Shown here: piece after piece, positions 1 to 5,572 of the stretch
How the letters are laid out: each line of letters starts with the position of its first letter
How positions within the stretch are numbered: position 1 is the first letter of the stretch
Assembly: GCA_900555705.1 (NCBI GenBank)
Contig: USLV01000099.1
Coordinates: 1 to 5,807, forward strand
Direction of reading: 5' to 3'
DNA length: 5,807 nt
Origin: an uncultured Oscillospiraceae bacterium
Lineage (GTDB): Bacteria; Bacillota; Clostridia; Oscillospirales; Acutalibacteraceae
Program-made: the position numbers and the translations under genes
The notes under the pieces: generated by a model
What the model was told of the DNA's origin: nothing
Seen by the model: only the letters and a program-made list of their open reading frames with translations
The model's database searches: none

Positions 1-49
1 ACGAGATGTAGAGAGGTCTCGTGGGCTCGGAGATGTGTATAAGAGACAG
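1..49. other. Illumina Nextera i7 adapter with Tn5 mosaic end (non-genomic)
   Basis: The first 49 bases match a Nextera index-2 adapter. Bases 1-7 (acgagat) are the end of the P7 flow-cell sequence, and 8-15 (gtagagag) sit where the 8-base i7 index belongs. As I recall, this is the N707 index, read as CTCTCTAC. Bases 16-30 (gtctcgtgggctcgg) are the Nextera linker, and 31-49 (agatgtgtataagagacag) are the 19-base Tn5 transposase mosaic end. Genomic sequence begins at base 50. This is a library artefact left on the contig end, not a natural transposon, and no transposase or second end is present. Confidence 0.98.
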
Positions 50-641
50 GTACTTTCATCGGGATGGCTCCACGGATGATTGCGTTGAGTTCCCCGGTCG
101 TTTCAATCGGTTTTTCTTTCCGCGCCTGTACAATATGCTTTGCAATATTCTTTGCGAACCGATCCTCTCCATAATCACGAATTATGCGGAACAGTTCCGC
201 TTCACTGTAATCGTTCACAATGTCCCTTGCGGTCAGGCGCTGACGCTTGTCCATCCGCATATCCAGCGGTGCGTCGTGGTGATAGGAAAATCCGCGTTCC
301 GGCGTATCCAGCTGGTGGGAGGACACCCCAATATCCAGCAAAATTCCGTCCACGGCGGGAATTCCCAGCGAATCGAGCACCTCACGCATCTGCGCAAAAT
401 TCGACTGCACCACCTGTGCCGGAAGCCCTTCCAGCCGCCGGGAGGCCTCCCGAATCGCATCCGGATCCTGATCCAACGCCACCAGTCGGCCGCTCGTCAG
501 CAGGGAGGCAATAGCGAAGGAATGGCCGCCGCCGCCCGCCGTCCCATCGAGATACAGCCCATCCGGACGGACGGCCAGCGCCGCCATCGTTTCACGCAGC
601 AGAACCGGCAGATGGTAGCCGCTCTGTGTATTGTCCGGCAT
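50..641 (-). CDS. rsmH: 16S rRNA (cytosine(1402)-N(4))-methyltransferase RsmH (MraW), 3' part missing
   Basis: RsmH is a cytoplasmic SAM-dependent methyltransferase that N4-methylates C1402 of 16S rRNA in the ribosomal P site. Translating the minus strand from 641 gives 197 codons of a protein that is normally about 310 residues. Visible family motifs are YHLPVLLRE (residues 9-17), the SAM-binding loop DGTAGGGGHS (32-41), LDQDPDAI, DGILLDIGVSSHQLD (98-112), ERGFSY, LDMRMD and YGEDRFAKNIAKHI. The reading stops before the usual ATRTFQA region and the C-terminal SFHSLEDR motif. The ATG at 641 lies 20 bases after the mraZ stop. Its ribosome site is weak (GGTGG about 7 bases upstream), and no in-frame alternative start lies between the genes, so translation is probably coupled to mraZ. 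The frame stays open into the adapter, but codons below base 50 are artefact. The truncation is technical. Confidence 0.96.
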
Positions 642-661
642 GCCCCGTCCACCGCTTTCCG

Positions 662-1081
662 TTAAAATCCGAGTTCTGCGAACGCCGCCTCGACTTCCTC
701 GGCCGTCATGGCGCCGATCGTCTCCTCATAGGCCGCCGGGTTCCAGATTTCCGCCCGGTTGCCTGCTCCGATCACCAACGCCTCTTTTTCGAGCGCACCA
801 TAGGCAAGCAGGTGCTTCGGCAGAAGGATACGTCCCTGCGCATCCGCCTCCACATCCTTCGCATTCGCGGACAGGTAACGCTGCAAGCCGCGCGCTTTGG
901 TCATCGGCATCTCGCTGATCCCCTGAATCAGCTTGTCCCATTCCTCATAGGAGTACAGGCAGATGCAATGATCCATCACTGCCGCAGCCATAAAGCTGTT
1001 GCCAAGCTTTTCCCGCAGTTTTACGGGTACGAAGATCCGTCCCTTGGCATCGATATTGTGTTCATACCGACCATACATCAT
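662..1081 (-). CDS. mraZ: Transcriptional regulator MraZ
   Basis: MraZ is the conserved first gene of the dcw cluster, a nucleoid-associated DNA-binding protein that controls its own operon through short GTG-type direct repeats. The 139-residue product is close to the usual 140-150. It starts MMYGRYEHNIDAKGRIFVPV and contains two SpoVT/AbrB-like half-domains. The first is marked by DAKGRIFVP (residues 11-19) and the second by DAQGRILLP (80-88), with ARGLQRYLSANA between them. Two ATGs are adjacent. The one at 1081 is 10 bases from the GGGAGG ribosome site at 1092-1097 and is preferred over 1078. rsmH follows after 20 bases, the classical mraZ-rsmH order. A promoter and four candidate MraZ boxes lie upstream, consistent with autoregulation. 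Confidence 0.97.
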   Translation of the reverse strand: MMYGRYEHNIDAKGRIFVPVKLREKLGNSFMAAAVMDHCICLYSYEEWDKLIQGISEMPMTKARGLQRYLSANAKDVEADAQGRILLPKHLLAYGALEKEALVIGAGNRAEIWNPAAYEETIGAMTAEEVEAAFAELGF

Positions 1082-1124
1082 CGCGGCCTGTCCTCCCTTC
1101 CTCGCGTTTTGTGCGGAGATGAGT

Positions 1125-1170
1125 TTTCCACCGGCCTTGTCGGCCCTCTATGTTGAAAACCCGGTGGAAA
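1125..1170 (-). repeat. Inverted repeat in the predicted mraZ leader
   Basis: The plus strand reads tttccaccgg at 1125-1134 and its exact complement ccggtggaaa at 1161-1170, a perfect 10-base inverted repeat around a 26-base loop. If transcription starts near 1220, it lies in the mraZ 5' leader, about 45-90 bases before the start codon. Two alternative pairings use the same bases: ggtgga (1163-1168) with tccacc (1180-1185), and gttttc (1123-1128) with gaaaac (1155-1160). No U-tract follows, so this is not a simple terminator. Its function is unknown. Confidence 0.6.
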
Positions 1171-1177
1171 GTGTTTA

Positions 1178-1217
1178 AATCCACCACTCGGCACCACTTA
1201 GGTGCACTTTTCCCCAC
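1178..1217 (-). promoter_or_regulatory. Candidate MraZ operator: four GTG boxes at 10-base period
   Basis: On the minus strand, four decamers follow without a gap and each starts with GTG: GTGGGGAAAA (from 1217), GTGCACCTAA (1207), GTGGTGCCGA (1197) and GTGGTGGATT (1187). MraZ proteins are known to bind several short G-rich repeats spaced one helical turn apart upstream of their own gene (TGGGN-type in E. coli, AAAGTG-type in mollicutes). The array begins just after the predicted -10 box (1227-1232), at about the transcription start. Bound MraZ would therefore be expected to block initiation. The repeats are seen directly; MraZ binding is inferred from position and family knowledge. Confidence 0.8.
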
Positions 1218-1226
1218 ATGAATATC

Positions 1227-1255
1227 ATTATAAAGGCTTCCGTCGGAAATTGCAA
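1227..1255 (-). promoter_or_regulatory. Predicted housekeeping-sigma promoter of mraZ-rsmH
   Basis: Read on the minus strand, a -35 TTGCAA (1250-1255) and a perfect -10 TATAAT (1227-1232) are separated by 17 bases, the optimal spacing. Transcription would start near 1220, giving a leader of about 140 bases before the mraZ ATG. The MraZ boxes begin directly downstream, which supports this being the regulated dcw promoter. Confidence 0.75.
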
Positions 1256-1361
1256 GAGCAGAACCGCAAAAAAAAGCGACCAGATATTGCCAATTTGCAC
1301 AAGATTGTTGATGATATTTCTCATTTTCATCTTTCCTGTCAAAAAAGTCCCGTATTCACTC

Positions 1362-1390
1362 TTGACAAACACCGGCGTCCGCTATATACT
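1362..1390 (+). promoter_or_regulatory. Predicted housekeeping-sigma promoter of degV
   Basis: A consensus -35 TTGACA (1362-1367) and a -10 TATACT (1385-1390, one mismatch from TATAAT) are separated by 17 bases. Transcription would start at about 1396-1398, giving a leader of about 64 bases. Such a near-consensus promoter should be strong unless repressed, and the palindromes at 1398-1419 are well placed for repression. Confidence 0.85.
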
Positions 1391-1397
1391 TCATCTG

Positions 1398-1419
1398 TTT
1401 GAACTTCAAATAGTTTGAA
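1398..1419 (+). promoter_or_regulatory. Two overlapping palindromes at the degV start site, candidate repressor operator
   Basis: Three half-sites alternate in direction: TTTGAA (1398-1403), TTCAAA (1405-1410) and TTTGAA (1414-1419). They form two perfect overlapping palindromes, with a 1-base centre (1398-1410) and a 3-base centre (1405-1419). The first can also be written TTTGA-N3-TCAAA. That resembles, from memory, the box bound by FabT, a MarR-family repressor of fatty-acid synthesis in lactic acid bacteria. Since DegV proteins bind fatty acids, lipid-linked control is plausible. No regulator gene is in the window, so the binding protein is not known. Confidence 0.6.
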
Positions 1420-1460
1420 ATTAAAAGTTTTATTGCCAAATCAAAAGGAGGCCGATCACT

Positions 1461-2318
1461 ATGATTCGTCTGATAACCGATAGCGCAGCCGATCTGTCCC
1501 CCGAGCTCCGGCATCAATACGACATCGAAGTGCTGCCGCTGATCGTCCGCTTCGACGAGGAGAGCTATCTCGACGGTGTGGACATGACCGCGGAGCAGTT
1601 CTATCCCCGCTTATCCGCCGCGGAGACACTTCCCACCACCTCCCAGCTGAATCCGGATGCCTTTCTGGAGATCTTTCGCCCCCATCTCGAGGCCGGCGAC
1701 GAGATCGTCGGCATCTTTCTCTCGTCCGAACTCAGCGGCACCTATCAGTCCGCCTGCATCGCACGTGAAATGCTGCTGGCGCAGGACGCATCTCTCGGCG
1801 GACGCATCCATCTGGTCGATTCCCGGACGGTGACGCTGGGGTTGGCGCTGCTGCTGGTGGAAGCGGCCAGGCTTCGTGACAACGGCTGTTCGGCCGCCTT
1901 GCTCGTGGAGAGAGTTGCGGAGATGTCCGGCCGTGTGCGGCTGATAGCGGTGCTGGATACGCTGAAGTATCTCAAAATGGGCGGCCGAATCTCCGCCGCG
2001 ACCGCCTTCGTCGGCGGTATCCTCGGCATCAACCCGCTCGTTGCCGTAGTGGACGGCAAAGTCGAGGCGGCGGGTAAGGTGCGCGGCCGCCCGGCCGCCT
2101 ATGCCTGGATGGCGGAACGGCTCGCGGAGGAGCCGCCGGTTTCGGATGCCACCATCGTATTCGGCCACGCAAACACCCCGGGTGGTATGGCCGAGTTGCG
2201 CGGTGTACTGCGTGCATACGACATCCCGGAAATCGCCGCCACCGTTGCTATCGGCAGCGTGGTCGGCACCTATACCGGCCCGGGCGCGGTCGGCATCGCC
2301 TGGCTGGCGGCACAGTAA
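1461..2318 (+). CDS. DegV family fatty-acid-binding protein (FakB-like)
   Basis: DegV proteins bind one fatty acid. In FakAB systems they present it to the kinase FakA, which makes acyl-phosphate for phospholipid synthesis. The 285-residue length is typical. Motifs run in family order: ITDSAADL (5-12), PTTSQ (58-62), SSELSGTYQSA (88-98, with the serine/threonine pocket that contacts the carboxylate), VDS (119-121), LDTLKYLKMGGRI (165-177) and VGTYTGPGAVG (268-278). In the last motif Tyr271 stands where most family members have His. There is no signal peptide or membrane segment, so it is cytosolic. The ATG has AGGAGG at 1446-1451, 9 bases upstream. The gene stands alone, with its own promoter and terminator. 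No fakA (DAK2-type kinase) gene is in view, so the FakB role is inferred from family only. Confidence 0.96.
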   Translation: MIRLITDSAADLSPELRHQYDIEVLPLIVRFDEESYLDGVDMTAEQFYPRLSAAETLPTTSQLNPDAFLEIFRPHLEAGDEIVGIFLSSELSGTYQSACIAREMLLAQDASLGGRIHLVDSRTVTLGLALLLVEAARLRDNGCSAALLVERVAEMSGRVRLIAVLDTLKYLKMGGRISAATAFVGGILGINPLVAVVDGKVEAAGKVRGRPAAYAWMAERLAEEPPVSDATIVFGHANTPGGMAELRGVLRAYDIPEIAATVAIGSVVGTYTGPGAVGIAWLAAQ

Positions 2319-2330
2319 GCCTCAAATATA

Positions 2331-2368
2331 AAATGCTGCGGAAGATCGGAGATCCCCGCAGCATTTTT
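2331..2368. terminator. Bidirectional intrinsic terminator between degV and folD
   Basis: A perfect 11-base inverted repeat pairs aaatgctgcgg (2331-2341) with ccgcagcattt (2356-2366) around a 14-base loop, followed on the plus strand by a T run at 2364-2368. On the minus strand the same stem is followed by TTTTATATTT (2334 down to 2325), so it can also end the folD operon transcript. It fills most of the 61-base gap between the two convergent stop codons. Confidence 0.93.
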
Positions 2369-2379
2369 CTATTCGTATG

Positions 2380-3252
2380 TTATCGTCCGGACAAATCCAT
2401 CAGCACTGCGTTTTGCAGCTTGGCCGCCATAATGGTGTTTTTCAGCAGCATGGCGATGGTCATCGGGCCGACGCCGCCCGGCACCGGCGTAATGTAGCCT
2501 GCTACCGGCTCGACCGCCGCAAAATCCACATCGCCGCAGAGTTTGCCGTTCTCGTCCCGGTTCATGCCGACATCGATCACCGCCGCACCCGGCTTCACCA
2601 TATCCGCCGTCACGAACTTCGCCCGGCCGACCGCTGCGACGAGGATATCCGCCGACGCACAGACCTCCCGGAGATTTTTGGTCTTCGAGTGGCAGATGGT
2701 GACCGTGCCGTTCTCATGCAGCAGCAACATGGCCATCGGCTTGCCCACGATATTGCTGCGACCAATTACAACACAGGTTTTGCCCGCCACCTCGACACCG
2801 GCGCTGTGCAGCAGCTCCATGACGCCGGCCGGCGTACAGGGCAGGAAGCTGTAGTCGCCGATCATGATATGGCCGACATTGGCCGCATGGAACGCATCTA
2901 CATCCTTCGCAGGCGAGATCGCCTGGATGACCGCCTTGTCCTCGATATGGGCAGGCAGCGGAAGCTGGCAGAGAATGCCGTTGATATCGCTGCGGCCGTT
3001 GAGGCTTGCGATCAGAGCAAGCAGCTCGTCCTGTGTCGTATCGGCAGGCAGCGCGAACTCCTCGGAATAAATTCCCGCCTCGGCGCAGGCCTTCTTCTTG
3101 TTGTTGACATAGACGCGGGAGGCCGGATCGTCCCCCACAATAATCACCGCGAGTCCCGGCACAATGCCTTTTTCCTTCAGAGCAGCCGCCTCTTCGGCCA
3201 CCTTCGCCTTTACCGCAGCCGAAACCGCCTTGCCATCGATCATCTTCGCCAT
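2380..3252 (-). CDS. folD: Bifunctional methylene-THF dehydrogenase / methenyl-THF cyclohydrolase FolD
   Basis: FolD interconverts 5,10-methylene-, 5,10-methenyl- and 10-formyl-tetrahydrofolate with NADP(H) in the cytosol, feeding purine and formyl-Met synthesis. The 290 residues match the usual 280-300. Visible motifs are GDDPASRVYVNNKKKA (40-55, holding the active-site Tyr48 and Lys52), GILCQLPLP (92-100, Gln96), DVDAF (117-121), LPCTPAGV (137-144), the dinucleotide-binding GRSNIVGKP (164-172), TVTICHSKT (183-191), GDVDF (240-244) and TPVPGGVGPMT (255-265). DVDAF has Ala where Gly is usual, a mild change next to the substrate-binding Asp119. The ATG at 3252 is chosen over the one nine bases downstream because GGGAG lies 9 bases ahead of it. 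That ribosome site is encoded by the last codons of lgt, and only 6 bases separate the genes, which suggests coupled translation. It is the last gene of its operon. Confidence 0.98.
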   Translation of the reverse strand: MAKMIDGKAVSAAVKAKVAEEAAALKEKGIVPGLAVIIVGDDPASRVYVNNKKKACAEAGIYSEEFALPADTTQDELLALIASLNGRSDINGILCQLPLPAHIEDKAVIQAISPAKDVDAFHAANVGHIMIGDYSFLPCTPAGVMELLHSAGVEVAGKTCVVIGRSNIVGKPMAMLLLHENGTVTICHSKTKNLREVCASADILVAAVGRAKFVTADMVKPGAAVIDVGMNRDENGKLCGDVDFAAVEPVAGYITPVPGGVGPMTIAMLLKNTIMAAKLQNAVLMDLSGR

Positions 3253-3258
3253 CGTTTT

Positions 3259-4236
3259 TTACTCCCTTTCCTCTTCTGTTATCTCGTCCGCCTCCGGCTG
3301 CACCTGCTCCTCGGTAGCCGGCGTCTCCTCTTCCGCCGGTTCCTCCGGCACATCATCCAACGTGATCGTGCTCTCCTCGACGGGCAGCGCCTTCGGCAGC
3401 CCGTCCGAACGGCTCTTAAAGACAAAGAACAGCACAATGCCGATCAGCACCGTCAGCACCGCCACCAACTGCGATACCCGCATAGTGCCGAGATAGAGGC
3501 TGTCGGTCCGCAGACTTTCGATCCCAAACCGGCCGACACCATACCAGACGAGATAGAGCGAAAATATCTCGCCCTTGAATTTATAGGCCTTTTTCGACAG
3601 GATATGCAGCAGCACAAAGCCAAGCAGGCACCACAGGGATTCATAAAGAAAGGTCGGATGAACCGGCAGACTCTTGTCATACAGCGTGGTGTTGCCGTTC
3701 AGTCCGGCGGCAATGTCCGAGCCGGTCATGCCCCAGGGCAGAGTTGTGTTGCCGCCGAAGGCCTCCTGATTGAAAAAATTGCCCCAGCGGCCGATGCTCT
3801 GGCCGATCAGAAAGCCGAGACCCGCGAGATCGAGGGCAGCGCGCGTGTTCACCTTTCGCAGACGACACATCCACAGCGCGGTCAGAATGGCGAAAATGAT
3901 GCCGCCGTAGATGGCGAGTCCGCCTTCCCAGACATATAGAATCCGGATCGGATTCGCGAAATAGGCCGCACGCTCATCCGAAAACAGCACATAGTACAGC
4001 CGCGCGCCAATGAAGGCGAACAGCGTCGAAACCAGCACGACATCGATCAGCCGGTCGGGGTCGACCCCCAGCTTCGGCGCCCGCCGGACACCATAGATCA
4101 TCGCGAGCAGGAAACCGACCGCGATCAGCACGCCATACCATTTGATAGAGAAGTCCACACCGAACAGCTGGAATTCCACCAACGTATCCGACAGCTCGAA
4201 CCGCCAGCCGAGCCCGGGAAATGCAACATAATCCAT
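3259..4236 (-). CDS. lgt: Phosphatidylglycerol--prolipoprotein diacylglyceryl transferase Lgt
   Basis: Lgt is the membrane enzyme that moves diacylglycerol from phosphatidylglycerol onto the lipobox cysteine of prolipoproteins, the first step of lipoprotein maturation. From the start used here the protein has 325 residues. It has several hydrophobic spans (clear ones near residues 33-48, 67-86, 105-122, 200-213 and 255-274). Motifs are EGGLAIYGG (104-112), the Lgt signature GRWGNFFNQEAFG (149-161, with Arg150, Asn153 and Glu158), HPTFLYES (193-200) and YGVGRFGIESLR (232-243, with the essential-type Arg236). The start at 4236 is preferred over the ATG at 4245 because AAGGG touches the latter directly but is 9 bases from the former. 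The last 48 or so residues form an unusual acidic, Glu/Pro/Thr-rich tail beyond the final helix. It lies between yfmH (55 bases) and folD (6 bases) in one apparent operon. Confidence 0.97.
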   Translation of the reverse strand: MDYVAFPGLGWRFELSDTLVEFQLFGVDFSIKWYGVLIAVGFLLAMIYGVRRAPKLGVDPDRLIDVVLVSTLFAFIGARLYYVLFSDERAAYFANPIRILYVWEGGLAIYGGIIFAILTALWMCRLRKVNTRAALDLAGLGFLIGQSIGRWGNFFNQEAFGGNTTLPWGMTGSDIAAGLNGNTTLYDKSLPVHPTFLYESLWCLLGFVLLHILSKKAYKFKGEIFSLYLVWYGVGRFGIESLRTDSLYLGTMRVSQLVAVLTVLIGIVLFFVFKSRSDGLPKALPVEESTITLDDVPEEPAEEETPATEEQVQPEADEITEEERE

Positions 4237-4245
4237 TGACAACAT

Positions 4246-4250
4246 CCCTT
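4246..4250 (-). promoter_or_regulatory. lgt ribosome binding site that decides the start
   Basis: The minus strand carries AAAGGG ending at base 4246. It abuts the upstream ATG (4245) with no spacer but is 9 bases from the ATG at 4236. That spacing makes 4236 the likely lgt start and trims three residues from the longest frame. Confidence 0.65.
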
Positions 4251-4284
4251 TCTTTCAAAAAACAACCGAACAGGCTTTATGTAA

Positions 4285-4303
4285 CGGCCGGTCAAACCGG
4301 CCG
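4285..4303 (-). repeat. Short GC-rich hairpin over the yfmH stop codon
   Basis: Plus-strand cggccggt (4285-4292) and accggccg (4296-4303) are exact complements with a 3-base loop, an 8-bp stem that includes the yfmH stop codon (4292-4294). On the transcribed minus strand the stem is not directly followed by a U-tract. A run of six T lies only about 20 bases further on. It could be a weak attenuator or an RNA-stability element between yfmH and lgt, but a true terminator is unlikely. Confidence 0.5.
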
Positions 4304-5572
4304 GATGATGGAGAGGGTCGACTGTGTCGGACGCAGGCTGCGCGCCAACAGCGCCAGCACATCGTCGACAGCCAGCGAGGCGGCCGCCTCCAGCAGGCCA
4401 AACGGCTCGCGGCCGTAAAAATAGTCGGCAACCAGCGTATCGCCGCAGTTCTCCACATCGTTATAGCTCGCGACCATACGGCCATAAAGCGCGTTTCGGG
4501 CAGCCTCGAAGTCACTTTCCTCGATTCCCTCGCGGCGCAGACGTTCGATCTCCTCCCGCAGCGCCGCCGCGACCGCGTCCGGATCGCGCGATTCGCCTGC
4601 AAACAGCCAGACGCCGAAGCCCGGGCCCTCGAAATACTCCGCCCCGAAGGAGGGGTTGATGAGACCCTCCGCCATCAGGCGCGCATACAACGGCGAGGAC
4701 TTGCCCGCCAACAGCTCGAGCAGCACGTCCGCCGCCACGAGTTCGACCGCGTCGGCGCAGTCCATCCCTGTCATCGGCTGCTTATAGCCGAGATAGAAGA
4801 GCGGCGCCGCGACCGGCATCGCCTCCTCCACCCGCGCCTCGACAACCTCCTCCGGCTCTTCCGCGTCCGCACGCGACAGATGCCAGTCGGCGGCGGGCTT
4901 CAGCAGCCGGTCGGCCACCGCCGCCACCTGCTCCGGCGTCACATTGCCCGCCACCGCGAGCACCATGTTGTGCAGATTATAGAAGGTGCGATAGCAGTCG
5001 TACAACAGCTCCGGTGTGATTTCCGCGATGGACTCCACCGTTCCCGCAATCTCGATGTTGACAGGATGGCGGTGATAGAGTCCCCGCAGCATATTGAACA
5101 GCACCCGCCGTCCGGGAGAATCCTCGCACATGCGGATTTCCTGCCCGATAATCCCCTGCTCCTTCTCCACCGTCTCCTTCGTGAAATAGGGCGACTGGAC
5201 AAAGTTCAGCAGGATTTCCAGCGACGGGGTGATGTCGCCGGTGCAGGTGAAGAGATAGGCGGTGCGGTCAAAGCTCGTATAAGCGTTGGCAGACGCGCCG
5301 GTTTTGGCATACTGCTCAAAGGCGTCGCAGTCCTCGTTTTCAAACAGCTTGTGCTCGAGATAGTGGGCAATGCCGGCCGGCACAACGGTGGGGCGGCCAT
5401 CCACCTCAAAGGCGTTGTCGATCGAGCCGTATCTGGTCGCGAACACCGCATAGGAGGACTGGTACCCCTCCTTCGGCCAGACGAAGATCGGCAGGCCGGA
5501 GGGATGGTCGATACGCACGCAGCGCTCCCCCGTCCGCTCATTCCGGATTTCCCGGAAAACGCTCTCAGCCAT
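4292..5572 (-). CDS. yfmH: M16 family metallopeptidase, YfmH-like (EF-P modification-associated)
   Basis: This is a 426-residue member of the M16 (pitrilysin / processing-peptidase) family with two M16 repeats. The N-terminal half has the inverted zinc site HYLEH (70-74: His70, catalytic Glu73, His74) and the later glutamates of VEKEQGIIGQEI (135-146; Glu145 is the likely third ligand), so it appears catalytically competent. Other M16 marks are NAYTSFDRTAY (96-106) and the inactive-repeat C-terminal half with SSPLYARLMAEGL (292-304). No signal peptide is visible, so it is presumably cytosolic. The ATG at 5572 has AGGAGG at 5582-5587, 9 bases upstream. The longer open frame to 5752 is arginine-rich shadow sequence of the upstream gene. 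It overlaps yfmF by 8 bases. In Bacillus the pair (YmfF/YmfH) is linked to 5-aminopentanol modification of elongation factor P; that role here is inferred from family and pairing. Confidence 0.92.
   Translation of the reverse strand: MAESVFREIRNERTGERCVRIDHPSGLPIFVWPKEGYQSSYAVFATRYGSIDNAFEVDGRPTVVPAGIAHYLEHKLFENEDCDAFEQYAKTGASANAYTSFDRTAYLFTCTGDITPSLEILLNFVQSPYFTKETVEKEQGIIGQEIRMCEDSPGRRVLFNMLRGLYHRHPVNIEIAGTVESIAEITPELLYDCYRTFYNLHNMVLAVAGNVTPEQVAAVADRLLKPAADWHLSRADAEEPEEVVEARVEEAMPVAAPLFYLGYKQPMTGMDCADAVELVAADVLLELLAGKSSPLYARLMAEGLINPSFGAEYFEGPGFGVWLFAGESRDPDAVAAALREEIERLRREGIEESDFEAARNALYGRMVASYNDVENCGDTLVADYFYGREPFGLLEAAASLAVDDVLALLARSLRPTQSTLSIIRPV

Larger units (their letters stand above)
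1082..1460. other. Divergent mraZ/degV intergenic control region
   Basis: These 379 bases separate divergently transcribed mraZ and degV and are visibly more AT-rich than the flanking genes in their central and right parts (about 1220-1450). They hold a minus-strand promoter, a MraZ box array and a structured leader on the mraZ side, and a plus-strand promoter with palindromes on the degV side. The two promoters point away from each other, with their -35 boxes about 107 bases apart. Between them (1256-1361) I see only an extra minus-strand TTGACA at 1337-1342 without a convincing -10 partner. I see no convincing gene here. Confidence 0.85.

Noticed and set aside
31..49. Tn5 mosaic end as evidence of a natural Tn5-type transposon
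   Set aside because: It is joined to the Nextera linker, an 8-base index and P7 sequence, which identifies it as library adapter.
21..665. A 214-codon plus-strand frame antisense to rsmH
   Set aside because: It starts inside the sequencing adapter (MGSEMCIRDR) and is a shadow of rsmH on the other strand.
1337..1342. A perfect minus-strand TTGACA as a second mraZ promoter
   Set aside because: At 17 bases downstream the -10 would be AAATAT, only three of six matches. The TTGCAA/TATAAT pair nearer mraZ is far better.
1175..1372. A minus-strand frame of up to 65 codons with a hydrophobic stretch (IWSLFFAVLLLQF), having AGGAAAG 6 bases before an internal ATG
   Set aside because: It runs across the predicted mraZ promoter and MraZ boxes, matches no family I recognise, and its apparent hydrophobicity is what AT-rich intergenic DNA often encodes. 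Conservation in relatives would be needed to revive it.
2377..3939. A 520-codon plus-strand open frame antisense to folD and lgt
   Set aside because: Its product is rich in Arg, His and Gln with no recognisable domain, while both genes on the opposite strand are complete and motif-rich. It is a high-GC shadow frame.
4246..4291. A promoter in the yfmH-lgt gap
   Set aside because: TTGACC followed at normal spacing by TGTTCG is not credible, and no other -35/-10 pair is visible in the 55-base gap.
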